From the NCBI GenBank assembly GCA_028292485.1, contig JAQGMG010000013.1, forward strand, positions 62,001 through 126,000: a stretch of DNA of 64,000 nt, given 5' to 3'. This document shows positions 1-7,541 of the stretch, piece after piece; the stretch's first letter is position 1; every line of letters begins with the position of its first letter. The notes under the pieces are model-generated. The model saw only the letters and a list, made by a program, of their open reading frames with translations, did no database searches and was not told the origin of the DNA. Both the position numbers and the translations under genes were made by a program. The DNA is from Rhodocyclales bacterium. Lineage in GTDB: Bacteria > Pseudomonadota > Gammaproteobacteria > Burkholderiales > Rhodocyclaceae.

Positions 1-1905
1 GGCAGCCGGCAAGCCAAGTTGCGATTGAGCACTTGGTGCGTTACCGATGGCATCAACGTTGGACCACATGTGCGCAAAGTTCGAGAAGATCTGCAGCTTC
101 TTGGTGATAAAACCGGTGGCCTCGATTTCCCAGCCGTCCGTGTGGCGTTTGCCCGAGAGCAGGTTGCCGGCGCCAGGAACGGTTGATGTATCGGTGCTGC
201 GTTCATGCAGTTTTTGCGAGCGGAACAGCGCGGCACGCAGCGACAGGTCGCCGTCGAGCAATTCCCACTTTGCACCCAGCTCGGTGTTGGCGTTCTCCTC
301 GGGCGGCGTATTCGCGCCCGCCTGGTCGTAACTGTAGGCATCGCCCGAAGTGTTGAACGAGGTGCTGCGCGAGACGTACAGGTTGAGGTTCGGTGTCGCT
401 TCCCAGATCAGCCCGAGGCGGTAGCTCCAGTCGTTGTCCTCACGCTGAAAGCGCGTGCGCGTGTTCAAGTTAGCGTTCGCATAATCACCATAGAAGCGAT
501 CGAAGCGCCCACCGGCCAGAAGCTTCCAGTGTGGAATGAATTCGGCGTTGTCCTGCAGGTAGAAACCTTGTGTGACTGCAGTGAAGTAGTTGTAGTTCGT
601 GCGCGTCATGTTATAGGGCGTTGTGATGGTAGCGCCTGTATCCGGGCTGCCGACCGTGGTGAACGGCTTACCCGGTGTGCCGACGTAGCCGAAACGGTCC
701 GAGGATTCACGACCCAGTTCGAAGCCTGCCAGCGTTTCATGTTTCATGCCGAACAGGTCAAAGCGCGAGGTCAGATCGGTCTGCCAGAACATGTCCTGAT
801 CGTTCGCACCGCGGGCGGGCGGGCTGTTGCGATTCACCCTGCTGTCTCCCGTCACTGGCGTACCGACGACGGCCAGCTGCGTTGCCCACAAATCGCGTTT
901 GAACTCGCCATAGCGGAGCGCACTACGCACTTGTGTCTTGTTGCTGAAGCGATGGATGTATTCAAGCGACGCGATGTCCGCGGAGTCGGTCTGGTAGTCG
1001 CTCTTCAGACCATAGAACTTGTCGGACGCGTCATCGTAAGGGCGGCCGCCGACCCACGGAAAAGCGAAGTTCGGCGTGTTGTCGTAGTTCAGGTGGTAGT
1101 AGCTGATCGCGAATTCGTCACTGGTGCCGATACCTGTGCGGAAACTCGGTGCGATGCCGAAGCGCTTGCTGTCGGCGCCCTTCGGGCTGCCCTCGTCCTT
1201 GGTATACATTGTGTTGAGGCGGAAGGCGGAGGTCTCACCAAGAACCTTGTTGAGGTCGGCCGTGCCGCGGTAATAGCCTTGGTCACCGACAGTGAAGCCA
1301 ACGGAGTTCTCGTCCGCGAGATAGGGCACCTTACTGACCTGGTTGATCACGCCACCGGTCGAACCGTGGCCGAACAGCATGGAAGCCGAGCCGCGCAACA
1401 CTTCGATGCGTTCGAGGTTGAACACTTCTCGGTTGTACTGGGCGATGTCGCGCATGCCGTCCAGGAACAGGTCGCCGTAAGACACGAAGCCGCGCAGGTT
1501 CAGGTTGTCGCCGATACGTCCGCCCTCACCGGCGTTGAACGATATGCCGGAGACATGTTGTAGCGAGGAAACCATGCTGTCGTTCTGACGGTCGCTGATC
1601 AGCTTGGCCGGGACGATGGTAATGGATTGCGGAACGTCCTTGGGGGCCGTGTCCGTCTTGCCGATGCGCGTCGTTTCTGTCTTGTACTGGGTTTCGGAAG
1701 AGGGCTTCGCGGTATCGCGCTCGGCCTTGACGATCACTGGAGCAACCGTTGGCTCGTCGACCTTGCCTGGCGCCGATGCTGCAGGCGCTGGTGCCACAAC
1801 TGCGTCGGCTGCGAATGCTGGCGAAACTGCCGATGCGCCTGTCAGCAGCGCCATCATCATGTGCGATGGTGCTTTCCCCCGTGGATACTGCGAATGCTTG
1901 ATCAT
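1..1905 (-). CDS. TonB-dependent siderophore receptor (partial, C-terminus beyond window)
   Basis: Outer-membrane beta-barrel importer of ferric siderophores, energised by TonB. The reverse strand reads without interruption for 635 codons from an ATG at 1905 and runs off the window edge. A signal peptide ends near ...SPAFA. The plug domain contains VPQSITIVPAKLI, a stretch typical of the siderophore-receptor subfamily (TIGR01783 type), then LNLRGF and IEVLRGSASMLFGHGSTGGVIN. Barrel strands follow, such as WKLLAGGRFDRF and NLYVSRSTSF. GGAGAG lies 7 bases before the ATG. The overall style resembles catecholate receptors of the Fiu type, but the ligand cannot be read from sequence. Only the last strands, including the terminal aromatic residue, are missing. 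The Fur-like boxes upstream support an iron-uptake role. Confidence 0.93.
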   Translation of the reverse strand, partial: MIKHSQYPRGKAPSHMMMALLTGASAVSPAFAADAVVAPAPAASAPGKVDEPTVAPVIVKAERDTAKPSSETQYKTETTRIGKTDTAPKDVPQSITIVPAKLISDRQNDSMVSSLQHVSGISFNAGEGGRIGDNLNLRGFVSYGDLFLDGMRDIAQYNREVFNLERIEVLRGSASMLFGHGSTGGVINQVSKVPYLADENSVGFTVGDQGYYRGTADLNKVLGETSAFRLNTMYTKDEGSPKGADSKRFGIAPSFRTGIGTSDEFAISYYHLNYDNTPNFAFPWVGGRPYDDASDKFYGLKSDYQTDSADIASLEYIHRFSNKTQVRSALRYGEFKRDLWATQLAVVGTPVTGDSRVNRNSPPARGANDQDMFWQTDLTSRFDLFGMKHETLAGFELGRESSDRFGYVGTPGKPFTTVGSPDTGATITTPYNMTRTNYNYFTAVTQGFYLQDNAEFIPHWKLLAGGRFDRFYGDYANANLNTRTRFQREDNDWSYRLGLIWEATPNLNLYVSRSTSFNTSGDAYSYDQAGANTPPEENANTELGAKWELLDGDLSLRAALFRSQKLHERSTDTSTVPGAGNLLSGKRHTDGWEIEATGFITKKLQIFSNFAHMWSNVDAIGNAPSAQSQLGLPAA

Positions 1906-1984
1906 TTTCTCTCCGCTGATTGACTAAGTACCGACGCGTATTGCGGCAACTCGCGCAATTCTTGACGGCACGCTGAATTGTGTT

Positions 1985-2033
1985 TGCGAATTATTCGCAT
2001 TTATAATGTTTGTGTCAACGCGAACTATTCTCA
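1985..2033 (-). promoter_or_regulatory. Sigma-70 promoter overlapped by two Fur-box-like dyads
   Basis: On the minus strand a perfect -35 TTGACA (2018-2013) is followed after 17 bases by AATAAT (1995-1990). The -10 lies inside a perfect 7-1-7 dyad, TGCGAAT-T-ATTCGCA (1985-1999). A second, imperfect 7-1-7 dyad (2019-2033, GCGAAC-T-ATTCTC core) sits just upstream of the -35. The 7-1-7 layout is that of Fur boxes, so iron-dependent repression of the siderophore receptor is inferred. The rest of the 1906-2277 gap shows no gene. Confidence 0.7.
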
Positions 2034-2277
2034 TTTGTGTTTTGGGTGTCGCAAGCATGTTGAAGTGGCGATAGTGCGAAGCAGCGTGCGGGCGCAACGA
2101 GGCGCGTCAGAAACCGAGGAAATGACGCGTTGAAGGTGAGGAGGACGGTCCTGGCTTAATTAGTGGCGTGTCGGAAAGGCCTGTGCAAGCGCGGCACACC
2201 ACGTGCGTATTCCACCCAGCCCGGCCACGACAAGGCTGGTGTCGGGCACAATACGTTTCGCTTACAGGAGTTTCCCC

Positions 2278-3156
2278 ATGCGCTTTGATGACGACAGCGA
2301 AAGCAGCAATGTTGATGACCGCCGCGGCAGTGGTGGCGGTTTTCCCATCGGCGGTGGAAGCATCGGAATCGGTACGGCCGTGCTGGCGCTCGCCGCCTGG
2401 TATTTCGGTATCGATCCCTCGATTGTCCTCAATGGCAGTCGCGCCCTGCAGCAACACACACAGCAGGAGCAGAACACGGGGCAACCGGTGACAGCCAGCA
2501 AGGAAGAGCAACAGTCGGTGCACTTCGTCAAAGTGGTGCTGCACGATCTTGAAAAAACCTGGCATGAGCAGTTTGCGGCGCAAACCGGCAAGACTTATGT
2601 CGATCCAAAGCTCGTGCTTTTCCGTGGTGCCACGCAAACAGCATGCGGCACGGGTCAGACCGCCATGGGGCCGTTCTATTGTCCGGCAGACCAGAAGGTT
2701 TACATCGACCTCGCGTTTTATGACGAAATGCAGCGTCGCTTTCATGCGCCGGGTGATTTCGCGCAGGCTTATGTGATCGCTCACGAAGTCGGGCACCACC
2801 TGCAGAATCTCATGGGCATTTCCGGGCAGGTCCATCAGGCGCAGGAGCGTGCATCAAGCACCGCGCAGGCCAATGCGCTATCCGTGCGCCTGGAGTTGCA
2901 GGCCGACTGTTTCGCAGGCGTTTGGGCCTACTACGCCAACAAGGAGCGGCATGCGCTGGAGCCTGGCGACGTGCAGGAGGCTGTTACAGCTGCTACCGCC
3001 ATTGGTGACGATGCGCTTCAGCAAGCCTCGCGTGGCCGCATCGTGCCCGACAGCTTCACCCACGGCAGCTCGCAGCAACGTGTGCGCTGGCTGCAACGCG
3101 GGCTGGAGTCGGGCAGCCTCAGTCAGTGCAATACGTTCAAGACGCGAGAGCTTTGA
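2278..3156 (+). CDS. ypfJ: YpfJ-type neutral zinc metallopeptidase
   Basis: Predicted membrane-anchored zinc metallopeptidase of the YpfJ / putative neutral zinc metallopeptidase family, 292 residues. The N-terminus MRFDDDSESS followed by a Gly-rich stretch and one membrane segment (about residues 28-46) is typical of the family. The zinc site HEVGH is at about 169-173. A conserved ELQADCFAG segment near 208 holds the likely third zinc-ligand region. The ATG at 2278 is chosen because CAGGAG precedes it and MRFDDD is the family start. An in-frame upstream extension to 2203 is rejected for lack of family similarity. The substrate is unknown. It stands alone between the receptor promoter region and a methyltransferase. 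Confidence 0.92.
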   Translation: MRFDDDSESSNVDDRRGSGGGFPIGGGSIGIGTAVLALAAWYFGIDPSIVLNGSRALQQHTQQEQNTGQPVTASKEEQQSVHFVKVVLHDLEKTWHEQFAAQTGKTYVDPKLVLFRGATQTACGTGQTAMGPFYCPADQKVYIDLAFYDEMQRRFHAPGDFAQAYVIAHEVGHHLQNLMGISGQVHQAQERASSTAQANALSVRLELQADCFAGVWAYYANKERHALEPGDVQEAVTAATAIGDDALQQASRGRIVPDSFTHGSSQQRVRWLQRGLESGSLSQCNTFKTREL

Positions 3157-3226
3157 TTCGGCCGCGCTCGAACCATTCGGCCAGAAGACGGCCGCATATT
3201 TTCATAACAATGACAAAGAGATATAG

Positions 3227-3925
3227 ATGAATACGGGGAAGAACGAGCCGGGTTCCTGGTCGGCACACGCAGCGGCGCCCAATACACACAATCGCATGCT
3301 GGAGCTTGTTACCACGCATCTGGGCGCACCGCAGGGGCTGCGCGTTTGCGATCTTCCATGCGGCGCGGGATCATTTTCGCGCCGCCTTGGGGACGCTGGC
3401 ATGGATGTGACCAGTGTCGATATCGAAGCAGTCTCGCCGTTTTACTTTGACGAGAGCAAGCGCGTTCTGGCCGACGCCAATTTCGCGCTGCCGTTCGAGG
3501 ATGGGCAGTTTGATGCAATGGTGACAATCGAGGGCATCGAGCACCTTGAGAATCCGTCATTTTTCTTGCGTGAATGCGCCCGGGTCGTGCGCAAGGGAGG
3601 ATGGATATTCCTGTCGACGCCCAATGTCGATAGCTTTCGCTCGCGCAAATATGTCTTTGGGCGCGGGCATCACCGTTACTTCACCCCGCGTGAAGATGGG
3701 TCCAAGGATTCAGGTCACGTACATCCCATCGACATGTGTTTCATGCGTCAGGCTGCCGCAAAAACAGGTTTGTCATGGGTGGAGACCAGCGTCAACAAGA
3801 TCGTCGGACGATCGATGTTCAAGGAATTTCTCCGGCCCTGGATGACGCGCAAACTGCCTTCTTACATGCAGGGCGAGATTCCGTTTTACGGCGACGTGAT
3901 CATGTACGTGCTGCGTAAGGATTGA
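3227..3925 (+). CDS. Class I SAM-dependent methyltransferase
   Basis: 232-residue Rossmann-fold methyltransferase. Motif I is at about residues 37-48 (RVCDLPCGAGSF), the acidic motif II residue is in VTSVDIE near 63, and IEGIEHLENP marks the post-II region followed by VRKGGWIFLSTPN. The layout is that of small-molecule or lipid methyltransferases of the Methyltransf_11/UbiE-like superfamily. The substrate cannot be deduced and there is no pathway context. It converges on gltL, with a shared hairpin between them. The start is the first ATG after AAAGAGATATAG. Confidence 0.8.
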   Translation: MNTGKNEPGSWSAHAAAPNTHNRMLELVTTHLGAPQGLRVCDLPCGAGSFSRRLGDAGMDVTSVDIEAVSPFYFDESKRVLADANFALPFEDGQFDAMVTIEGIEHLENPSFFLRECARVVRKGGWIFLSTPNVDSFRSRKYVFGRGHHRYFTPREDGSKDSGHVHPIDMCFMRQAAAKTGLSWVETSVNKIVGRSMFKEFLRPWMTRKLPSYMQGEIPFYGDVIMYVLRKD

Positions 3926-3942
3926 ACTGCACTGACGAGTAT

Positions 3943-3982
3943 TGAAACACCGGCCCGGCCTTGGCGCCGGACCGATGTTTCA
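3943..3982. terminator. Imperfect hairpin between convergent genes
   Basis: TGAAACA (3943-3949) pairs with TGTTTCA (3976-3982), and the GC-rich interior also pairs with G-U wobbles. The stem lies between the convergent methyltransferase and gltL and overlaps the gltL stop codon. No clear T-tract follows, so a bidirectional terminator is plausible but unproven. Confidence 0.4.
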
Positions 3983-4708
3983 GTGATGCAGGATCTTCGA
4001 CAGGAACTGTTGCGCACGCTCTGAGCGCGGCTGGCCGAAGAACTCTTCCTTCGCCGCGTCTTCGACTATCTTGCCCTGATCCATGAAGACCACGCGGTTT
4101 GCCACCTTGCGTGCAAAGCCCATCTCGTGAGTGACGACCATCATGGTCATGCCCTCGTGTGCCAGTTCGACCATCACGTCCAGTACTTCATTGATCATTT
4201 CCGGATCGAGCGCCGAGGTGGGTTCATCGAAGAGCATGCAGATAGGGTCCATCGACAGTGCGCGCGCAATGGCGACGCGCTGCTGCTGACCGCCAGACAT
4301 TTCGCCGGGATACTTGTTGGCGTGCGCCTTGAGGCCAACCCGCTCAAGCAGCTTCATGCCCTTGGCATGCGCTTCGTCTTCGCTGCGACCCAGCACCTTG
4401 ACCTGGCCTATGGACAGATTCTTGATGATGCTCATGTGCGGGAACAGCTCGAAGTGCTGGAACACCATGCCTACGCGTGCGCGCAGCTTTGGCAGGTCAG
4501 TCTTCGGGTCGTTGATGGCCGTGCCGTTGACGGCGATGTTTCCCTGCTGGATTGGCTCGAGCCCATTGACGCATTTGATCAGCGTCGACTTGCCTGAGCC
4601 TGATGGCCCACACACCACGACAACTTCCCCTTTTGCGATCTGCGTTGTGCAATCGGTCAGCACCTGAAAACTGCCATACCACTTCGAGACCTTGTTGATT
4701 TCGATCAT
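3980..4708 (-). CDS. gltL: Glutamate/aspartate ABC transporter ATP-binding protein
   Basis: 242-residue ATPase of a polar amino-acid importer, working on the cytoplasmic face with GltJ and GltK. Walker A is GPSGSGKST (about 34-42), the signature is [15 protein letters not shown] (about 137-151), and Walker B is [14 protein letters not shown]. Length and sequence match the GltL/HisP-type family. It is last in the minus-strand gltI-gltJ-gltK-gltL order, 36 bases after gltK, which argues for one transcript. Confidence 0.94.
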   Translation of the reverse strand: MIEINKVSKWYGSFQVLTDCTTQIAKGEVVVVCGPSGSGKSTLIKCVNGLEPIQQGNIAVNGTAINDPKTDLPKLRARVGMVFQHFELFPHMSIIKNLSIGQVKVLGRSEDEAHAKGMKLLERVGLKAHANKYPGEMSGGQQQRVAIARALSMDPICMLFDEPTSALDPEMINEVLDVMVELAHEGMTMMVVTHEMGFARKVANRVVFMDQGKIVEDAAKEEFFGQPRSERAQQFLSKILHH

Positions 4709-4744
4709 TGGGTTTCCCGTATGTCCTGTTATTTGAGGATGCGC

Positions 4745-5410
4745 TTAGCGAATGATGGCAATGCGTTTATTCAGATGCTTGACCAGCATCGACAGCGAGA
4801 AGCAGATGGCGAAATAAACCACGGCGGAGAAGATATACATCTCCACCGGACGGTTGTAGTTCTTGCCGGTGATCTCCGCAGCCTTGAGCAGATCCTTGGC
4901 ACCAATGGCATAGACCAGCGACGTATCCTGGAACAGGATGATGGTCTGCGTCAGCAAGACTGGCAGCATGTTGCGGAAGGCTTGCGGCAAGATGACGTGC
5001 CCCATGGTTTGCCAGTACGTCATGCCGATTGCGTAGCCCGCGTTGATCTGCCCTCTGGAAACGCTCTGGATGCCCGCGCGCATGATCTCGGCATAGAAGG
5101 CTGCCTCGAAAAGCGTGAAGGTGATCATTGCAGATTTCTCCGCTCCCATCGGCGAGCCGGTGAAGATCGGGATCAGGAAGAAGAACCAGAGAATCACCAT
5201 CAGCAGCGGGATGGAACGCAGTGTGTTGACGTAGAACGTCGAAATGGTACCCAGCACCACTCCGCCGGAAAGCCGCGCAAGCGCCAGCAGCGTGCCGAGA
5301 ATGATGCCGCCGGTCATTGCTGTGGCCGTCAGCTTGAGGCTGTAGAGAAGGCCTTGCCAGATGAATGGCAGGCTCAGGGGGATGACGCCGAAATCGAAGT
5401 TGCTGAACAT
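4745..5410 (-). CDS. gltK: Glutamate/aspartate ABC transporter permease
   Basis: 221-residue inner-membrane permease of the HisM/GltK type. Membrane helices alternate with the EAA loop (EAAFYAEIMRAGIQSVSRGQINAGYAIGM region), which contacts the ATPase. The N-terminus (FDFGVIPLSLPFIWQGLLYS) resembles GltK. It begins 8 bases after gltJ ends, as expected for translational coupling in the operon. It pairs with GltJ to form the channel for glutamate and aspartate brought by GltI. Confidence 0.92.
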   Translation of the reverse strand: MFSNFDFGVIPLSLPFIWQGLLYSLKLTATAMTGGIILGTLLALARLSGGVVLGTISTFYVNTLRSIPLLMVILWFFFLIPIFTGSPMGAEKSAMITFTLFEAAFYAEIMRAGIQSVSRGQINAGYAIGMTYWQTMGHVILPQAFRNMLPVLLTQTIILFQDTSLVYAIGAKDLLKAAEITGKNYNRPVEMYIFSAVVYFAICFSLSMLVKHLNKRIAIIR

Positions 5411-5418
5411 GGCCGCTC

Positions 5419-6174
5419 CTATTTCGCGAGAATGAAGCCGGGCACGTGGGAGCGCTTCTCGATGAAGCTCATCACGCGATTGGCAGCCATTGCGCAGATC
5501 ACATACAGCACCGTCGCGGCCAGCAGGCTTTCGATGACCTGGCCGGACTCTTCCACCATTTGCCGCGATATGAAGGTCAGGTCCATCACGCCGATGGCAA
5601 AGGCCACAGCCGAATTCTTGAACGCGTTCATGAACTCCGACGTCAGTGGCGGAATGATGAAACGGAACGCCATCGGCAGAATCACGTAGCGATAGGTCTG
5701 TGCTTCAGTGAAGCCCAGCGCCAGGCCGGCATAGCGTTGGCCGCGCGACAAACTCTGGATGCCGGCGCGCACCTGCTCGGCGACGCGTGCCGAGGTAAAC
5801 AGGCCGAGCGCCAGCGTGGCGGTGAAGAATTCCTTGCCCGGCATATCCTGCTTGACCCACAGCGACAGATCGCGCGGCAGGAGTTCCGGGACGACAAAAA
5901 ACCAGATGAAAAGCTGCACCAGAATGGGGACGTTTCGAAACAGCTCTACCCAAACAGTGCCCACCATGACAAGCGGTTTACTCTGCACCGTGCGCAAAGT
6001 GCCCATGATGCTGCCGAGTACCAGTGCGATGACCCAGGCGCTCATGGCGACTGCCACGGTCCAGCCGAGTCCGGTAATGATCCAGTCCAGATAAGTGTCG
6101 TCGCTCGAGGACACCTGTTGGAAAAAAATGCCCCAGTTCCAGTGGTAATTCACGCGCATCCTCCCGTCTGTCAC
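5419..6174 (-). CDS. gltJ: Glutamate/aspartate ABC transporter permease
   Basis: Inner-membrane permease, up to 251 residues. The N-terminal NYHWNWGIFFQQ matches the GltJ family start closely, so translation could begin at the internal ATG at 6159 (246 residues) rather than at 6174. The conserved permease loop (EQVRAGIQSLSRGQRYAGLALG) lies near the middle, followed by helices ending in FIEKRSHVPGF. It is second in the glt operon, about 100 bases after gltI. Confidence 0.92.
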   Translation of the reverse strand: MTDGRMRVNYHWNWGIFFQQVSSSDDTYLDWIITGLGWTVAVAMSAWVIALVLGSIMGTLRTVQSKPLVMVGTVWVELFRNVPILVQLFIWFFVVPELLPRDLSLWVKQDMPGKEFFTATLALGLFTSARVAEQVRAGIQSLSRGQRYAGLALGFTEAQTYRYVILPMAFRFIIPPLTSEFMNAFKNSAVAFAIGVMDLTFISRQMVEESGQVIESLLAATVLYVICAMAANRVMSFIEKRSHVPGFILAK

Positions 6175-6273
6175 CGTCGATGGCGCTCATATGAGAGCGC
6201 CATCGGGGCGGGTTATTTATGTGCTGCGTTGTGGGCTGCTTGAGGTGTTACGTCAGGACTGCCGTATCGCGGA

Positions 6274-7179
6274 TTACTTCTTGTAGGACTCGGCCGGGAA
6301 GTCGTTCGGATTGGCAATCACTGCCTTGAGAGCATCGCTCATCAGGAAGTTCATGCTGATGTTCTTCGGCGGGATCGGCGACAGGAACCACTTGGTATAG
6401 AGTTTGTTGAGTTCGCCGCTCTTGGCCAGGTCCTTCACAACGACATCGACCAGCCCCTTGAATTGCGGGTCGTCCTTGCGCAGCATGATGGCAATCGGTT
6501 CGGTCGAGAGAGCAGGGCCAACCAGGGCATAGTCCTGCGGCGATTTTGCGTCGGCTATCAGACCTGCCAGCAGATTGTCATCCATCACGAAAGCAACGGC
6601 GCGATCCGTTTCGAGCATCAGGAAAGAGTCGGCGTGGTCTTTGCCGTAGACTTCCTTGAAGTCGATGTTCTTGCCTTTTTCATGCGAGCGCATCAGCTGC
6701 ACGCTGGTCGTGCCGGTTGTCGTGGCGACCGGTTTGCCGGCGAGCTGGTCGAGATCCATTATGCCGGATGATTTCTTGACGGCCATGCGGACATTGGTGA
6801 CGAAGGTCGTTGGTGCGAAGGCGACCTGTTTCTGACGGTCAGCGTTATTGGTCGTCGAGCCACATTCGAGATCGACCGTACCGTTCACCACCAGCGGGAT
6901 GCGATTCTGCGAGGTAACCGGTTGTTCCGCCACCTTGATGCCTGGCATCTTCAGCTTGGCTTTTACCGCATCGACGATCTTGTAGCAGATGTCGATGTGA
7001 TAACCGACAGCCTTCTGGTTGGCGTCGAGAAAAGAGAGTGGCTTCGAGGATTCGCGGATACCCAGGGTAATCGTGCCCGAATCCTTGACCTTCTTGAGCG
7101 TGCCATCGAGTTCCTGTGCCAGGGTCGCTTGCGAACAGAGACTGACTACAGCAGCGGCAAAGAGTACTTTTTTGAACAT
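6274..7179 (-). CDS. gltI: Glutamate/aspartate periplasmic binding protein
   Basis: 301-residue periplasmic solute-binding protein (SBP_bac_3 fold). A signal peptide of about 21 residues ends at ...CSQATLA. The mature start (QELDGTLKKVKDSGTITLGIRE), the GYHIDICYKI segment and LVVNGTVDLECGSTTNN are characteristic of GltI. It is the first gene of the operon and so carries the promoter region. It delivers glutamate and aspartate to the GltJ/K/L complex. Confidence 0.94.
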   Translation of the reverse strand: MFKKVLFAAAVVSLCSQATLAQELDGTLKKVKDSGTITLGIRESSKPLSFLDANQKAVGYHIDICYKIVDAVKAKLKMPGIKVAEQPVTSQNRIPLVVNGTVDLECGSTTNNADRQKQVAFAPTTFVTNVRMAVKKSSGIMDLDQLAGKPVATTTGTTSVQLMRSHEKGKNIDFKEVYGKDHADSFLMLETDRAVAFVMDDNLLAGLIADAKSPQDYALVGPALSTEPIAIMLRKDDPQFKGLVDVVVKDLAKSGELNKLYTKWFLSPIPPKNISMNFLMSDALKAVIANPNDFPAESYKK

Positions 7180-7541
7180 GCGGTCCTCCGGAAGTAGCTC
7201 GGCATGTGCCGAGATTGGGTAAAACTACAGGCAATAAGCGCGCCAGCCGGCACACGACAACTGAAGCTCGCAGCTTGCGCATATCAGCGCAATGGGGGCT
7301 TGCCCGAAGGCTGCCAGGTCGTAACAAACATTTACGTGCGCAGACGGACACCCCCGGGGCTACACCCGATTCTCGCCTTGGCTGCCATGGTTATGGCCGT
7401 TTGGGTATCTTGTCACGGGGCGGACTCGGGGTAAGCCCTATACTGGCGGCCGAAATATGGTTTGTTTGCTCGATTCAACACGCTATTGATGACAATCAAA
7501 ATCATCCACGCCGTTATCCGGAGGTCCTTCGAGGATTCTAG
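7180..7541. promoter_or_regulatory. Divergent regulatory region between gltI and prsT with dyads
   Basis: 362 bases without a convincing gene. Two dyads lie on the gltI side: CTCGGCA-TG-TGCCGAG (7198-7213), perfect and only about 19 bases before the gltI start, and TTGCGC-N6-GCGCAA (7275-7292). A weaker CGTAA-N7-TTACG dyad lies at 7320-7336. They may be regulator sites or leader hairpins; no regulator can be named. I found no convincing promoter hexamers for prsT. Its start is preceded by GGAGG near 7519-7523. Confidence 0.35.

Noticed and set aside
205-1563. 452-codon plus-strand reading frame
   Set aside because: Antisense shadow of the TonB-dependent receptor, whose motifs read perfectly on the minus strand.
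2107-2835. 242-codon minus-strand reading frame
   Set aside because: Antisense to the YpfJ-type peptidase; no family features, while HEVGH is on the plus strand.
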